Below are positions 42,215-54,471 of a DNA stretch of 64,000 nt, piece by piece (position 1 is the stretch's first letter; each line of letters begins with the position of its first letter). The DNA is from Phaeoceros laevis (Eukaryota; Anthocerotophyta; Anthocerotopsida; Notothyladales). The translations under genes and the position numbers were made by a program. Location: assembly GCA_049999765.1 (NCBI GenBank), contig JBNGIQ010007751.1, positions 1 through 64,000 on the forward strand. The letters run 5' to 3'. The notes below the pieces were generated by a model. That model saw only the letters and a program-made list of their open reading frames with translations, did no database searches and was not told the origin of the DNA.

Positions 42215-44753
42215 ATGGATTTTGACTACTTGAAGAGCACCTTAGGAAAAGTGCTAGCACGAGGTTGTGCTGCAGTGGCAATTGCAGCACCTGCAGATCC
42301 AGTGGACTACTTAAGTTGGTGGCTACATAAGCATGTGGAAAATGCTGCGCTGTTGAAGGATTTTTACAAGGACAAGATAGAACATTTTGAAAAAGAGAAG
42401 TCCAAGCAGGATGCAGTAAAGTATCAGCTACTGAAAGAGGAAGAAGATAAGAGCCTCAAAACATCTGCTTTGAATCATCTTCGAACTATTAGGGATGATC
42501 CCTATAAGCTATGGAGAGTTTGTTTGCAGGCAATCACAACATTCACAAGTAAGTTAGGTGGAGGCAACTCTTGCAGACAAGGATTGGTGTATTCTACATC
42601 ATTTTCATGTCTTTCTGTGCAGAATTTAATCCATTAACTCAACTGCAAGCACTTACTAAACAGGTTGCAGTTCGGCCTACATTGCCGTGTTAATTGACAA
42701 GCCATGGGTAGCGAAGAAGGAAAAGGTGATCAAAGAAGGCGAAGAAGATGAAGAGGGTGAAGGAGAGGAGGCAAAGGAAGAAGAGGAAGAGGAAGAGGAA
42801 GAAGAGGAGGAGGAGGAAGAAGAAGAAGACGAAGAGGAGGATGGGGAGGAAGATGAGGAAGAGGGCGAAGAGGAAGAAGGTNNNNNNNNNNNNNNNNNNN
42901 NNNNNNNNNNNNNNNNNNNNNNNNNNNNNNNNNNNNNNNNNNNNNNNNNNNNNNNNNNNNNNNNNNNNNNNNNNNNNNNNNNNNNNNNNNNNNNNNNNNN
43001 NNNNNNNNNNNNNNNNNNNNNNNNNNNNNNNNNNNNNNNNNNNNNNNNNNNNNNNNNNNNNNNNNNNNNNNNNNNNNNNNNNNNNNNNNNNNNNNNNNNN
43101 NNNNNNNNNNNNNNNNNNNNNNNNNNNNNNNNNNNNNNNNNNNNNNNNNNNNNNNNNNNNNNNNNNNNNNNNNNNNNNNNNNNNNNNNNNNNNNNNNNNN
43201 NNNNNNNNNNNNNNNNNNNNNNNNNNNNNNNNNNNNNNNNNNNNNNNNNNNNNNNNNNNNNNNNNNNNNNNNNNNNNNNNNGGATAGAGTAAAAAGAGAA
43301 AAGACTTTGGTGAAAACTCAGAAAAAGGAGGTTGCAAGGCTTGAGAAGAATTTGAAGAAGGTAACAGCTCTCCTTGAAAAGCTTGGTAACAAATTCAAGA
43401 AGTTAACAGAGGAAATCACAAAGTCCCAGTCACAGCTGGAGTACCTGCAAACACTTCTATCTGCAGTGAACAAAACAATTGAAGTCGTGAAGGTCAGATT
43501 AAGTTCCATTGCCTCAAGAAACGTGCCTTGTTCAATCCAGTCTGTATAGGCCCACCTTTGTTCAGAGCTCTCCCCCAAAGATCTTGTTGAGGTGGACACC
43601 TCGTTGGGTTGTGGCAGGACAAGGAGTTTCCACGGGTCAAAAGGTGGCTGTATCCTTCTACTAATGGCTATCGTGTTCTGCAAGCAATGCTTCACGTTTT
43701 GGGCCATAAAAGGGAGGTCGTATGTGATTGGATGAAAGCACGTTTTCTCATTGATGATCATTTTCATCATGTAAGTTTCTTCACTTTTCTACAATGCCTA
43801 CATTGAGATCCGAAGATGTTCCTCTAACTAGAGCAAAAGCTGTTAACAGGAGTTGGAGGGTTTCGATGCTTTTCAAAAACCAGATGCTGAACGGTGGAAG
43901 TTTGTTAAACAATGTCTGGAAGTAAGGGCATCCTTTCAAGAGAGCAAATTTGGACCCAAATTCTTCATTATATTGTGCTGAAGTTAGACTGCTGACCAGC
44001 GACTTGGCAAAATAGTTATCTGGTCTAACTCAACTTGCTGGTCACTATTACAGAGCATCACAAGGGAGCTGCTTGCTGTCGAGGCACCTATCGTCTTTGT
44101 GAGTGGCGATGAAACGGTCGTTGCAGATGACTTTTTTTTGTCATCGATGGCATTGCCTCCAGCTTTTTCCTTACCTCTCCCTGATGATTGCAGCTTGGAC
44201 ATCAATGGATTCGTGCAATGAAGAAAATAACAAAACAAGTAACTAAGCACGAGGTCATGAAGGACAAGTATCAGGCTCTGCAGAAGGTTGGTCGTCAGAC
44301 CTTTGGGGTCCAAGCCACGAGATTAACGATTTCCTATTTGATAGAGATTGTGCAATCCATGATGTATTATATAACGTAATACCTTTTGAGCCCTTGTTGG
44401 ACACTTGATCTTATCCTGAGTGCTCTGCTGCACAATCACAAACACTTGGCCCACAGACTATAGCAGAAGCTGAAATGAGCAAGATGATGGCGGAGCTAGA
44501 GACGAAACTAGCAACCAACAAATCAACAAGGTTGGGTGCAGCAGAGGCCGGACAAATAGCCGCAGACAAGGCAGCGGCGGCAAAGAAGGAAAAGGAAAGG
44601 CTTGATGCCGAGGCAGCAGCTAGAAAGGCGGAAAAGGCCGCTGAGGAAGCTGCAGCTGCTGCTGAAGCTGCAGCAGGGTCGGACGCTGACGAGAGCGGCG
44701 GGAAGGGAGGCGACGAGGAGGACGAAGAGGATGAAGAAGAGGAAGAATGGTAG
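42215..44753 (+). CDS. Dpy-30 domain protein, radial-spoke-like (gap inside)
   Basis: Multi-exon gene: 42215-42548, 42664 into the gap, out of the gap to 43492, then 43618-43770, 43850-43921, 44054-44098, 44194-44286 and 44457-44753. All exons after the gap are phase 0. The N terminus has a Dpy-30 dimerisation motif (about 12-50, DPVDYLSWWLHKH). A short GAF-like strand (CSSAYIAVLIDKP), a long Glu tract, and helical coiled-coil segments (ARLEKNLKKVTALLEKLG, RAMKKITKQVTKHEV) follow. The tail is Ala/Glu-rich and ends EEEEEW. Chlamydomonas radial spoke protein RSP2 has the same order (Dpy-30, GAF, coiled coil), so a role in sperm flagella is likely but inferred. It cannot be an adenylate kinase or NDK fusion on what is visible. 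Confidence 0.65.
42750..42881 (+). repeat. GA-rich (poly-Glu) microsatellite at the gap edge
   Basis: Purine-only gaagag/gaggaa repeats encoding about 40 near-continuous acidic residues run straight into the unknown bases. The repeat is the probable cause of the gap. Confidence 0.85.
42882..43281. other. Assembly gap of 400 N
   Basis: Exactly 400 unknown bases. It interrupts the Dpy-30 gene, so at least one exon end and possibly an intron are missing. The true length is unknown. Confidence 1.
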
Positions 44754-45348
44754 ATTTGGACCAGTTACTCTAAATGGCGAGTGATCCCGTTCACATGGAC
44801 GTGAAGGTCAAATTTTCTTACCAGGTACTGTGGTAGAGAGGAGTACCCATCCCCCCGCCCCCAAGGCGTCCCAGGCACGGCGCAGATTGCACATCCTTTG
44901 TTGTACATCGCCGCTTCTGCCATTGGCCGATTCATAGGAACACTGAAGGATTGCATCGGTTCCAAATGGTTCGAGGATGCCACAGCCGCAACTTAGGGAC
45001 TTCTTCATACGAAGGAGCGTTCTTGAATCAGAATCGCGTTCATGGGCACTGTGCAGATCAGATCAAGGAGTGGTGCAGATGAGGATGGGCTGATCCAGCA
45101 GAGCTTCCTGCGATGTTGTCGGGCCATACAGTGGAACAGATAGTAAATGTGATACCCTTGAGTGACCCTAGATGCATTAGAGGTCACCCGTGACATGGCC
45201 GAAGCACGTTACCACGTCCTATCAGCTGGTGATGCATATGAAGGTTTCTGTCATCATGCTGCCATACAATATAAGTTACCGATTGATGAAACACCGCAGA
45301 ACTTCATATCACACTGGTGGACAACGGGAGGAGATTTCGGGGGTCTGG
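44754..45348. other. Convergent 3' region
   Basis: Between the stops of the Dpy-30 gene (+) and SSU72 (-). Expected to hold both 3' UTRs; nothing else recognised. Confidence 0.4.
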
Positions 45349-46718
45349 TTAGTAGAAACAAATGTTGTACAGGAGTCGCCGTCTGTATTGTTTCTCAAAT
45401 TGCAGTATAATAGACTCGATTTCTAGCTCCCATGACTCGGCATCCTCCAGCTGCACCCAAGAAGTTAAGCTCAAACAAAAGAATGCAGGCCACGCATCCC
45501 CTCTGACTAGCTCTCTACAAGACAGAGAGACTCGCATGTAGACAGCCAGACAAAGATATCGTTTTTACCCCTTACCTTTTGGCAAAGTTCAAGAACCAAC
45601 TTTGCACCAGATGCAGCCTCTTCATGATTGTCCTTGACATCAAGATTCATGACTAGAACACATTTCATAAGGGACTGTGCTCGGTTTTGCAAATCTGCAA
45701 GAAGAAAGGAGAACAGATTTCAGAAAATGATAACCACCACATCTGCCTTGCACGTTTCCAGCTAGGATTGGACCATACCATCACTAACAATGTCAAACAC
45801 TCTCTCCTCAAATGTCAACACAATGTCAAATGGGCCGTCAGCTGCATTGTCTTGCCAGCGTTGTGGCGCTTCCTTCACAGTCATGTTGCGTTTCAGCATC
45901 TGCAGAAGCCCGTTCCTTTTGTATCTGCTGGTTGTCAAGGATCCCTTCCAGGAAGTTTTTTTTCCAAACATCCATCAAGACCAAGGCTGAGCCCCAATGA
46001 TCCAAGAAACAGCACTCAAGACACACATCCGGTGACCCTGCATTCATGCACATTACGTAGTTCGAGATTAGCCACCAAGGCCCTTCAGAAAGGAAGCCTA
46101 TTAATGGCTTGCCCATCAATAAATGGCTAGAATGGTTGCGCTTTATATCTGGATGATAGGCATCCTGGCCACACATTCCATAGTAACGTGTAGCCAAGAG
46201 TCATAGACACCAGTATCATTCTAGCAACTGGGTGGACCTTAGCACTCCGAGTTCCAGGGGTCATAAAAGCAGACGAATTTGTAATGACTTTCTCATGACA
46301 AGAATGCCCTACAGAGAGTAAAGTTACTCGTGTACCCACCAACGTCCAATGAAGAGCAAAAGCTCCCGCTACAGAGTTCAACGAACTGCAGAGAGGGTGC
46401 TGAAACAAACGTGACTTTGTCCTTCCACTCAATCTCACCTTCCAATCACAGTCTCATTACTCAATTCACGTCCCACATTCTTGCATATCAGAGAAATGGA
46501 TACAAGTCAGGATCTTTTTTCTTCAGGTCTTCAAACATTTGGCGATATGGGGTGCCAAATGAGTAGACATTAGGCTCACGAATTGATGGGCCCGGTAATT
46601 TCACATGAGCTCCAGTGCCGTATGAGCTCACATCCATCCCTTCCTTCTTTAACAAAGCATGTGCCTCCATACTCCGATTTTGATTGCTGGCACACACCAT
46701 TGCATGACGCAGCTTCAT
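45349..46718 (-). CDS. SSU72: SSU72 RNA polymerase II CTD phosphatase
   Basis: Four exons on the minus strand, 46504-46718, 45779-45924, 45576-45694 and 45349-45450, give 193 residues, the usual SSU72 length. The start MKLRHAMV is the family start; an in-frame Met three codons upstream (46727) is also possible. The catalytic loop CASNQNRS (CX5R) is intact near the N terminus. Family landmarks follow: SYGTGAHVKLPGPS, NVYSFGTPYRQM, APQRWQDNAADG, LVMNLDVKDNHEEA and the C-terminal YRRRLLYNICFY. The enzyme removes phosphate from Ser5 and Ser7 of the polymerase II tail and works with the 3'-end processing machinery in the nucleus. Confidence 0.96.
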
Positions 46719-47881
46719 GCTTTGCATTTGGAACCCCTTCGTACTGTAAGGTTGATCACAATCACAATATTCACTGATCAAACTACTGAACATCCTTCAC
46801 AGCAACCAGCTGACTGCGCAAGATGGAAAGTCTTTCAAAATTCTTCATTCCATCTCAGATCACTCCAACCACATACCACGAAAATTCTGTCCACATCGAA
46901 CAACAACACAGGCAAGAACGCTGTAAGTCCATACCTCCGATAATCCGGAACTGGAGTATACAAATGGCATCAACCTCCCAACACTCTTCTGGCGGACATT
47001 AGAACATACCACGCATTATATCCAACTAGACGTCAAGGTATGCGACCATGAACTTCATGGGTATCCGAAGAAGATAAGTCTTACCACAAATACAACACAT
47101 CAACGCTGGCCCTGCCAACCACCACAAGTGACTCCCTTCGGTTTCCACCTTATGCTGTTCTGCGCTACAAAACTTTCAGCAGGACGGTCTGCCAATGAAC
47201 AACAGTCATTTCGCATAATGAATCTCTTCCTTCCAAGCTTTAGCTGCTAGCTGCCGCGCCAAAGGGGAGCTAGGAGCAGATCGGGGTTTAGGGCTTAAAG
47301 CAGGCCTCACCAAATTGTCCATCGTGGTACACGACCAACCGCAGCTCCGGATGCTCTTTGAGTTCACAATCCTAAGCTACACCACATCTGCGAGAATACG
47401 ACCAGACTGTTAAGAGTTCCCCGCAAGACATCCTCGAGGACTGCTCACCAAACTTGAAAAATCAGAATCGTCAGCCCAGCAGCTCTGAGCTTGCAGCCTG
47501 ACCTTTCCTAAGCAGTACAGGCAGAGAGAGAATAGCAGCCCAGCAAAGCTCTCAGTAGCACCAACACTTGCGCAGCACCAGTAGACCCAGGTTAAGAGTA
47601 CCGCAGGAGCTCAACAACTCCGAATTTTCACTTCCAATTCTTCATTGTCATCCACCTCTGAGGAACATGCAGAAGCGGCGGCCGGGGCCACCCCAGTGTG
47701 CTTTCCTCGACCCCCTCAACTGGGGAAAACCTCTCAGCAAATCAGACACCTTCGGAGTTCGTAATAGCCCTAGTACAAAACTGCGAAGCCGGTCATAGGT
47801 TGGAGTGGTCAAATGGTTTTTGGGAAATCGAGTTGGCACACGATTGTTCGTATCTAGGCGTTGGAATCAGTGAGCCTTGAG
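46719..47881. promoter_or_regulatory. Divergent promoter between SSU72 and RWDD4-like gene
   Basis: Head-to-head intergenic space of 1.16 kb that should hold both promoters and leaders, possibly with 5' UTR introns. A telomere-motif-like ggggtttaggg lies at 47283-47293. No other gene recognised. Confidence 0.4.
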
Positions 47882-48961
47882 ATGGAGGAGGTGATCGACG
47901 AGGAACTCATGGCACTAGAGGCCATTTTCTATGACAGTTTCAGTAAAATTAGTGACAACAGATTCCGTATAAGGATCGACCCTACTGAGGAAGAGCAGAT
48001 GGGTGCTGATTCAGCAAGCATGCCTCCTCCCTTGTTTCTGGAGGTGACTTTGCTTGCGGGTTACCCCAACGCGCTTCCAGAATTTGACCTTACCAATCTC
48101 AACAACAGCAACTATCCGGAATTTGTGAAGAAGAGAATCATCGACGGTCTGCTTCAACAGGTGTTTGCTCTACTGGCATCATCTACTTCTTCCATGACGA
48201 GATACCGCGGTTCTCTGCTTTGATCAGCTGCGATTCCTTTGTTTTCTCTGTCTCAGCATTTTAGGAGTTCCATGATGTCGTTTGTGGTCCAGGCTTCTGA
48301 GCAGCTAGGGGAAAGTATGTGTTACAACCTGGTGGAGTGGTTGAAGGAGAAACTCGTGGACTTCTACTCGATGAAACCAACAGCTGCCCCAGTTGTTGTA
48401 AGCTTGAGTTTCTTGCACATGGCGTGAATTGGTTTGGTGGAGTTGAGCACTTGTAGTTGAGACTTTCAGTATGCGTGCGCAGTCGTCTGCTGTGGTGGCT
48501 TAACAGCTGAAAGGGATGTTTGTGCTAAGGATGATGATCAAGAGGAGCATTCAGATGGAACTGGTCATGCGGACAACACTAATGCAGGTCCTGGGAAGAG
48601 AGAAGCGAAGGACAAGCTCACCAAGGCACAGAAAAGGCGCTACTTCGATAGATACGGAGCCACTGCAGAAAAGCCTCGCGGTTGGGATTGGGTGCCTATT
48701 TTGAGTCATGTAAGTTGCTTTCCCTGTAAATTTCCAGTAGCAGCGATGGATCGTACAAGACTGCGTATCTCACAGCGTTGTGTGGTGTTGTTTCCAGCTA
48801 AGTCAAGTTCCCCCCCACGCTCATGTGGTTTGACAATTCTTTTTATGAGATACCTCCATGCTGCTAGTACCGTGTTTGTCGACGGCTCTACTGCGCCGAG
48901 GTCCATTACAATGCAGAAGCTATGTGCCTCTTTTTGGCAGGTCAAGGTGTCCAGAAAGTAA
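47882..48961 (+). CDS. RWD domain protein, RWDD4-like (4 exons)
   Basis: Exons 47882-48160, 48293-48397, 48470-48709 and 48941-48961 give 214 residues, with all junctions phase 0. The RWD domain (about 1-125) starts MEEVIDEELMALEAIFYDSF and includes LLAGYPNALPEFDLTNLNNS and LGESMCYNLVEWLKEKL. A charged linker (KDDDQEEHSDG) follows. The C-terminal motif LTKAQKRRYFDRYG with PRGWDWVPILSH is diagnostic of the RWDD4 group. RWD domains are UBC-like protein-binding modules without catalytic Cys; the exact role in plants is not known. The third exon begins with an unusual Cys-rich piece (YACAVVCCGG), and the last exon codes only seven residues, so both edges deserve transcript support. Confidence 0.82.
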
Positions 48962-49218
48962 TATTGGACATATGCACGTGGGCACTTTTCCAGACCCTGC
49001 TCGGAGAACATTGGGCAGGAAAGATGCACGAAAGACATGTTGCCAAATGAAAGGCCACATATTTGAAGCATCATGTGGACTACGTGATCACCTAAAACGA
49101 CGGACAATGTTGAAGATGATTGAAACATCAGTCTGTTATGACTCCTACCTGTACAATGGAATGCGTTGAACCCACAAAAAGCCGCAATGTTTCGGACAAT
49201 ATTCTAGCTAGTCAGGGT
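48962..49218. other. Short convergent 3' region
   Basis: Space of 257 nt between the stops of the RWDD4-like gene (+) and polymerase eta (-). Nothing else is seen. Confidence 0.5.
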
Positions 49219-52200
49219 TCATTTTCTACTACCAGAATGGAAAAACTTCTTGATAGATTCCTGTCGGTTCTCCAGAGAGTGATGTCGTTTGCCTCCTCGG
49301 TGCCCGAGTTTCAACTCCCGAGTGTGCTTCCTATTGCCATCTTTCAACCTGTGTATTCTCTCTAGAATCCTTCGCTGCTCTTCAAGATCTACATGCTCCA
49401 GGTCAATTGTTTGCATGTCGGGATCAAGTTCGGCATCCCCACATTGAGCTTCACAAATGGCGCTTGGTCTACCATCTTTAGGCACGGAGCCTGTTTCCCT
49501 TGGCACACTTGAACCCTTGGCATTCCTCAGATTTCGCTGAATCCACGATTCATTATCAAGCTGTGAAGTACTGGTGGATGGGACAACTGCATTGTCACAT
49601 TCGCTTCTTGTAGAAACTGAGGAGGGCCAACTACTGTGACATTCTGACAATCGCATAGGAGATGTACTTTCCTTGATACTGCTCACATACTTGAGAATGC
49701 CCTTGGGCTTCACTGGTTGTTCCTTTCCTGGAAGTCTAGCTGCTTCCTCTTCAACCCAAGTTATTTCATCTCGTTCCCCATTTGCAAGCGTTGGCAAAGC
49801 TGAGAAGAAATGTTCTAAAGGTTTTGTCCCCTGCAATCAGTAACAACAGGGTCAACTTGGGTAAGCACATGGTTCCTTTCCCAGCAAACTTGTCTTTAGT
49901 TCTCGTCCATGCGTATAGTCAAATACCTGAGCTTCTGATTGTTGGAATCCACTTGCGGCCAGAGCCAGGCGATGGCAGGGCAGTGCACCCTCGATTCGAT
50001 GAAAAAGGCGGAGTCCAGCCTCTTCAAGCACTTTTGCAAGAGCCCTTGTGGTTTCGTTAACTTGACCTGCCACCCCTTGAAGAGTCTCCTCTGCACTGCT
50101 GCAGGGATGTGTGTGCTCTTCTGGATCAAGAACTTCCAGGTCATTTTGCAAGTCACCTCTCACTAAATGGGCATCTGCATCACGCAGCAAGTCAACATCC
50201 TAAGTTCCAAAACCATTCACCACATCCCTGCCATCAGAAGGACAAGGACCAGAACCAACCAGGTGTTACCTGCATTTTCAGTTCGAAGTTGCTTGCATCC
50301 AGCTGAGAGGAGATGAAGAGCAGCCTGCGGTAGTGGACAAGATTTTGACCGATCACTGGAGTAACCATGCCCACTACGGAAATAGAGCTGAAGTATCTTG
50401 GGCTCCCGGCGGTTGTCCACAGCATCACGAACAATACGGACAGACAACTCCTCTGCCAAAATATGGATCCATCGTCTACAATAACAACAAACGCAGAAGG
50501 GGAAGCACATGAGCAACTTCGGCATGGATCTATTCCTTGCAAACGAAATGAAATCTTCAAAGGAACTCTCAAAGGTGCCACCGGAGATAGAAGCAGTGAG
50601 TGCTTACTGTATTTCTGACATGTCAGAGGTGGCAGCAAATGTCTTAGCAGCCAGCATGGACTTTGAGATTTGTTTTGTTTCCACTGTCGAGCAACAAAAC
50701 GCCACCAAGTTAACTTCCTTCTGCCACTTCGAACATGTCATATGAGCAAAGCCGGTAAGCTGCACAACCTTTGCTAGTTTGTGCCCCTCGTACTGCTTTC
50801 CAAACATAGTTGCCCAGTCGCTCGCCAAACCTACTCACCAACGCAGGCAGTGGAATGTCTTGCGCCTCACCTGCTGTGGTACAGTGCCACTTTTGTTGCA
50901 AATCCTACATAAATACAGGTGAGTTAGCTTAGGAAGGTCTGTAGCTACATACCCAAACGGCAGACCAGTTACTCACCATCAATTCATAAAATTTGAGGTA
51001 GATATCTACCTGACCTAGCTTCCCACCCAGGAGTTTAACCTTTTTGATTGGAAGGTCCTTCATGAGCCCTGCTACTGCTCTAGGAGGGATCTGCAGTGCG
51101 TGGATTGAATTTCTAGAAACCTGCTTATTCGTGGTTGCAAATGTATGACAACCAGTCTAGGAAGTAGCAAACATTTGAAAGCGACAGTGCTAAGATTCAA
51201 CTAGGCATGTTTCAGTGAACTACCAAAGTCTGTCCGTCAGGCTTATTTCTGCTTGATGCAATTTTTGCCAGGAGCTTGTTGGTTGCAATCCCCTGCCCCA
51301 ACCTCCACATTAGGCCGGCACTCTTAAAATACTGCAGATGAGAAGGTGGTGCTGCTCTAGATAGCTCAGAGGTTGAAATGTTTACCACAGAACATGTATA
51401 GCCAAGCTCATTCCGCACAGCAGAACGCAATTCCTCAGCAACTATAGCACCAGCTAATAACCTACAAATGCAGAGTCGCAATGATTCAGAACGCCATCCT
51501 TGTTCCTGTCACAACCACTGCTGAAACCTCGCCAGCTACACTAACCTTCTATCGAACGAGTTGTAGGGGACCAATGGGCCGTCCATAACCACCATACTAG
51601 GCTTCACTTTGGAACCATCGTTAGCTGCAATCAGTCGCTGTAGCTCCTGGTCCCAGTCACGATCTTGCTCAACCATCTCCTCCACCTAAGCGAGTCATAT
51701 TCATAAACTATGGTTACCACTTAACACTTATGCACATCGATGCTACAGCCTTCAACCCCATAGCTGTAACAATCATCAAATCAAGGCCTGCTGTAAGCAT
51801 GTCGAAAAATACGCACATTACCCGCGCAGTAATGTCAAGATATGCTTCGTCAATGCTGGCTTTTTCACAAATGTCCGAGAAGCGTTGGAATATAGCGAAC
51901 ACAGAGGCTGATGCCTGCAGCCACCAGACAGCATATTGGCTTCCATACATTCAACCTACCCACCCAAAATTGAAAATTTAGCAATCCCACCACAGACCTG
52001 TCTTTAACAGAATTGAAGACTTCAAGAATTCAACACAAACCTGTCTGTAACGCTCCAGGGAGACTTTCGCGCTGTCACGTCTTACACCTGCGTCATTGTC
52101 ACCTTCGCTGCCAATAGTTTCCACGTGTACTCTCACAAGGTTGGGACACTGCACAGACCAGAAGGTACATCAGCTGAATTCACAGTACGCCAACGGGCAT

Positions 52201-52534
52201 AACTCGAGCTTGGAAGTCCGTTCACCTTCTTCAGGGCCTCGCTTATTCGTTCATGCCGCGCTATGCCTGCTGCCCGCGCTGCGTAGTTAACAGCAATAAG
52301 GCCCTCCCATTGCTGCACAGCCAGTGGCTGATCCTTCGGTATCCCCAACCTCACCTGCTCCACCTGTGCCATGTCACAGACTGTTCAAATTCTCCACTCA
52401 ATCTAAAAGAACTAGTCAGCATCGAAGATGTCCCTGCTTCACACAAACTTGGGAACCTGATGCACACTTACTGCTGCATAGAAGCAATCCAAGTCCACGT
52501 GCAAAAGCACCGTGACTTCATCCGCAAGGTCCAT
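49219..52534 (-). CDS. POLH: DNA polymerase eta (13 exons)
   Basis: Translesion Y-family polymerase of 681 residues. Exons: 52472-52534, 52226-52363, 52041-52148, 51822-51914, 51546-51685, 51386-51461, 51224-51292, 51010-51090, 50769-50904, 50608-50683, 50270-50475, 49927-50174 and 49219-49830. Every junction is GT-AG and every phase closes. The catalytic acids are present: Asp14 in HVDLDCFYAAVEQ, and Asp125-Glu126 in KASIDEAYLD. Palm/finger marks include VQQWEGLIAVNYAARAAGIARH, and the thumb carries GIATNKLLAKIASSRNKPDG. The little-finger part contains SMLAAKTF and ILAEELSVRI. The tail ends in a PIP box for PCNA (QESIKKFFHS, 668-677). No C2H2 ubiquitin-binding finger is visible; an acidic helix (VDLEEQRRILERIHRLK) could serve for ubiquitin binding. 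It should copy past UV photoproducts. Confidence 0.95.
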
Positions 52535-52641
52535 AATTGGAGCACGAATTGCGCGTCCTACCCAATTCCACCTTAGGCTCAATTCTCAATCCACCTCAAT
52601 CTTTTGGCAAGCTGCATTGATCCAATTGGGGAAGACTAAGG

Positions 52642-52650
52642 TTTAGGGTT
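52642..52650 (-). promoter_or_regulatory. Telo-box upstream of polymerase eta
   Basis: Minus-strand AACCCTAAA, 108 nt upstream of the start codon at 52534. This plant promoter element is common in replication and ribosome genes. Confidence 0.5.
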
Positions 52651-53271
52651 GAAGCACGTCAGCTAGCCGATCTGGACCCAATCACCAGACACCGAGATAT
52701 TTCCAGAGTTCCTTTAGAAGAAGTGAAAAAGCTGCAATGCAAATCTAACATCAATGGGGGCCCAGTTGCTGGGATGCTTGTGAAAAAAATGCCGCGTGAT
52801 AATTATTACTGTCATAGGTGAACTTAGAGATCCAGCGATCCATCGAGATTTGCTAGGTACCAGGCTGATGCCAAAACAACAAGCCGCTGCCCCTGGAGGA
52901 CAAGGTGTCACGTCAGCTCCAGAACGAGTATGAAGAACGAGTATAGCAGGACCGCCGGAATGCATTCGCGCAGAAGTGCTCGTTGATTCTCATTTGCCGG
53001 GGCAGGATTCTCATTTGCCTGGAAAAAAATCATGACGCACTCTCAACAACTCGACGCCGCCTTCCATATCCTCGGCAGGAAATCCTTCTGACGTGCCCAG
53101 ACTCGAGCGCTACCGTAGTCACCCAATGATATAATTATGATGCTTGCACGCTCGGATCATGTGGCGAAGTCTTGGCCCGCAGCTTCTGAAGGTAAGATGT
53201 TCTTCCACCTGAGCATCTCAACATGCCTGCGGGACAGGCCCAGTATTTTATGATATTAGGTCTCCTTCAAA
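52651..53271. other. Intergenic upstream of polymerase eta
   Basis: No gene supported. It contains the rest of the polymerase eta promoter region and the boundary to the pseudogene strip. Confidence 0.35.
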
Positions 53272-53989
53272 CTATTTTCGGTTCACTCCCACTTGGATAC
53301 TTGCAGGTCTGATCTCCTTATGGTCACTAGTGGAGAAGCTGCCAATAAACCTGCAAAGCTTGTAATCACGTGGCGGAGCTCTTGTGCTCTCCATTGCCAA
53401 CTTAGGGTTTTGCTTAAGCAGCACTTCCTCGGACAGAGTCGACATCGAGTCCCAAACCTTCCTCATTCTGGTTGAAAGATCTTGTAGCTTTGCATGAACT
53501 ACTTTGGCTCTCAGAATGTTCGCCTATGAGGAATCCGTACACCAGCTCGCCCTTATCAGCCCACCAGCTTGTTCCTGGCGTTTTCCATGCTTGGTTCTTC
53601 ACTCTCATTTCGCTTCCTCCAACATGTGAACAGCTGCGTAGTTGTTTCACATTCGGACCTATGCTGCAGGATCATTTTATCCAGCTCTAAAGCAAATTCG
53701 AATGCTTATCTTCCAAGCTGCACATTACTCCATTTTGGCATTCAGCCACACAACATTATCAAGGCGGAAAGGCATTGTCCTTGCCACTGCCATTGCTTTG
53801 CCCACTTTGGCCTGCACAACCAAGGACATGGATGGTGCAGATATAGTGTTCAACGGTTGGACTCATTTCATACTCTCTGCTCATAGCCTCAAAGTACTTC
53901 AGCCCGCCGGCCAGGTTAGGCCCTCCTGCTTCACCCTGCGGATTAGGCCCTCTTGGCTGGATTCCCTCCAGTTTCACCCTTTGAGACAA
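53272..53989 (-). pseudogene. Decayed PPR-DYW gene fragment
   Basis: On the minus strand, broken frames recall the C-terminal half of a PPR protein. LKYFEAMSREYEMSPTVEHY and HVLGCAGQ (E region) are followed by AWKTPGTSWWADKGELVYGF (E+). A distorted deaminase part comes next (SEEVLLKQNPKLAMESTRAP where HSEKLAxAF-like sequence is expected). Several frameshifts and stops separate the pieces, and the HSE motif is lost. The E and E+ phrases resemble the intact E-type PPR gene at 16485-19007, so it probably comes from the same subfamily. Confidence 0.75.
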
Positions 53990-54299
53990 ATCAAAGACAA
54001 TGCTGCTGTCTCGATGTTAGTTCCTTGAGTTCCGAGGGAGCAAAGTTCACAGTAGGCAGTAATGGTGCCATCACTGCCTATGAGGCCGCCTTTACGGCCA
54101 TATAAACAGCTTCCTGCCCAGACAGATGACAAAAGCCTCGGATGAATTTGCAGCGGGAATTGCAGTCATCTTCGTCCGATGTATGATGACCATGGTCCAA
54201 AAAAGCTGCATCACACCCTGGTCATGCATCAGCTTAAGGGCGGCAAGCAAGCCCTTGCCGGTTTCGAAGGACATAGGAGATTTCACGGCTGCCAGAGGA

Positions 54300-54471
54300 T
54301 TCGACAGCACTCCTTGCTGCTAGTCCATAGAAACGAAGCTCTCCCACTGCTGCACCACGACGGGCTGATGCGTCGCCTGCTCTGCCTGCGCAACTGCACC
54401 AACCATTAGAGATAATTCTCAACCTGTTCAGCACCATCAGCACTTGCATAGTGCAAATTCCGAACATGCAA
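54300..54471 (-). pseudogene. Partial copy of the 5' end of polymerase eta
   Basis: Minus-strand sequence at about 54300-54391 translates to AEQATHQPVVVQQWESF, then a stop after SMD. It aligns with polymerase eta exon 2 (VEQVRLGIPKDQPLAVQQWEGL) at both protein and DNA level (shared gtgcagca-tgggag). A weaker match to exon 1 lies at about 54437-54471. The catalytic acids are absent. It lies upstream of the functional gene in the same orientation. Confidence 0.55.

Noticed and set aside
42690-43337. Long minus-strand frame across the assembly gap
   Set aside because: Created by unknown bases plus the complement of a poly-Glu tract; no real coding evidence.
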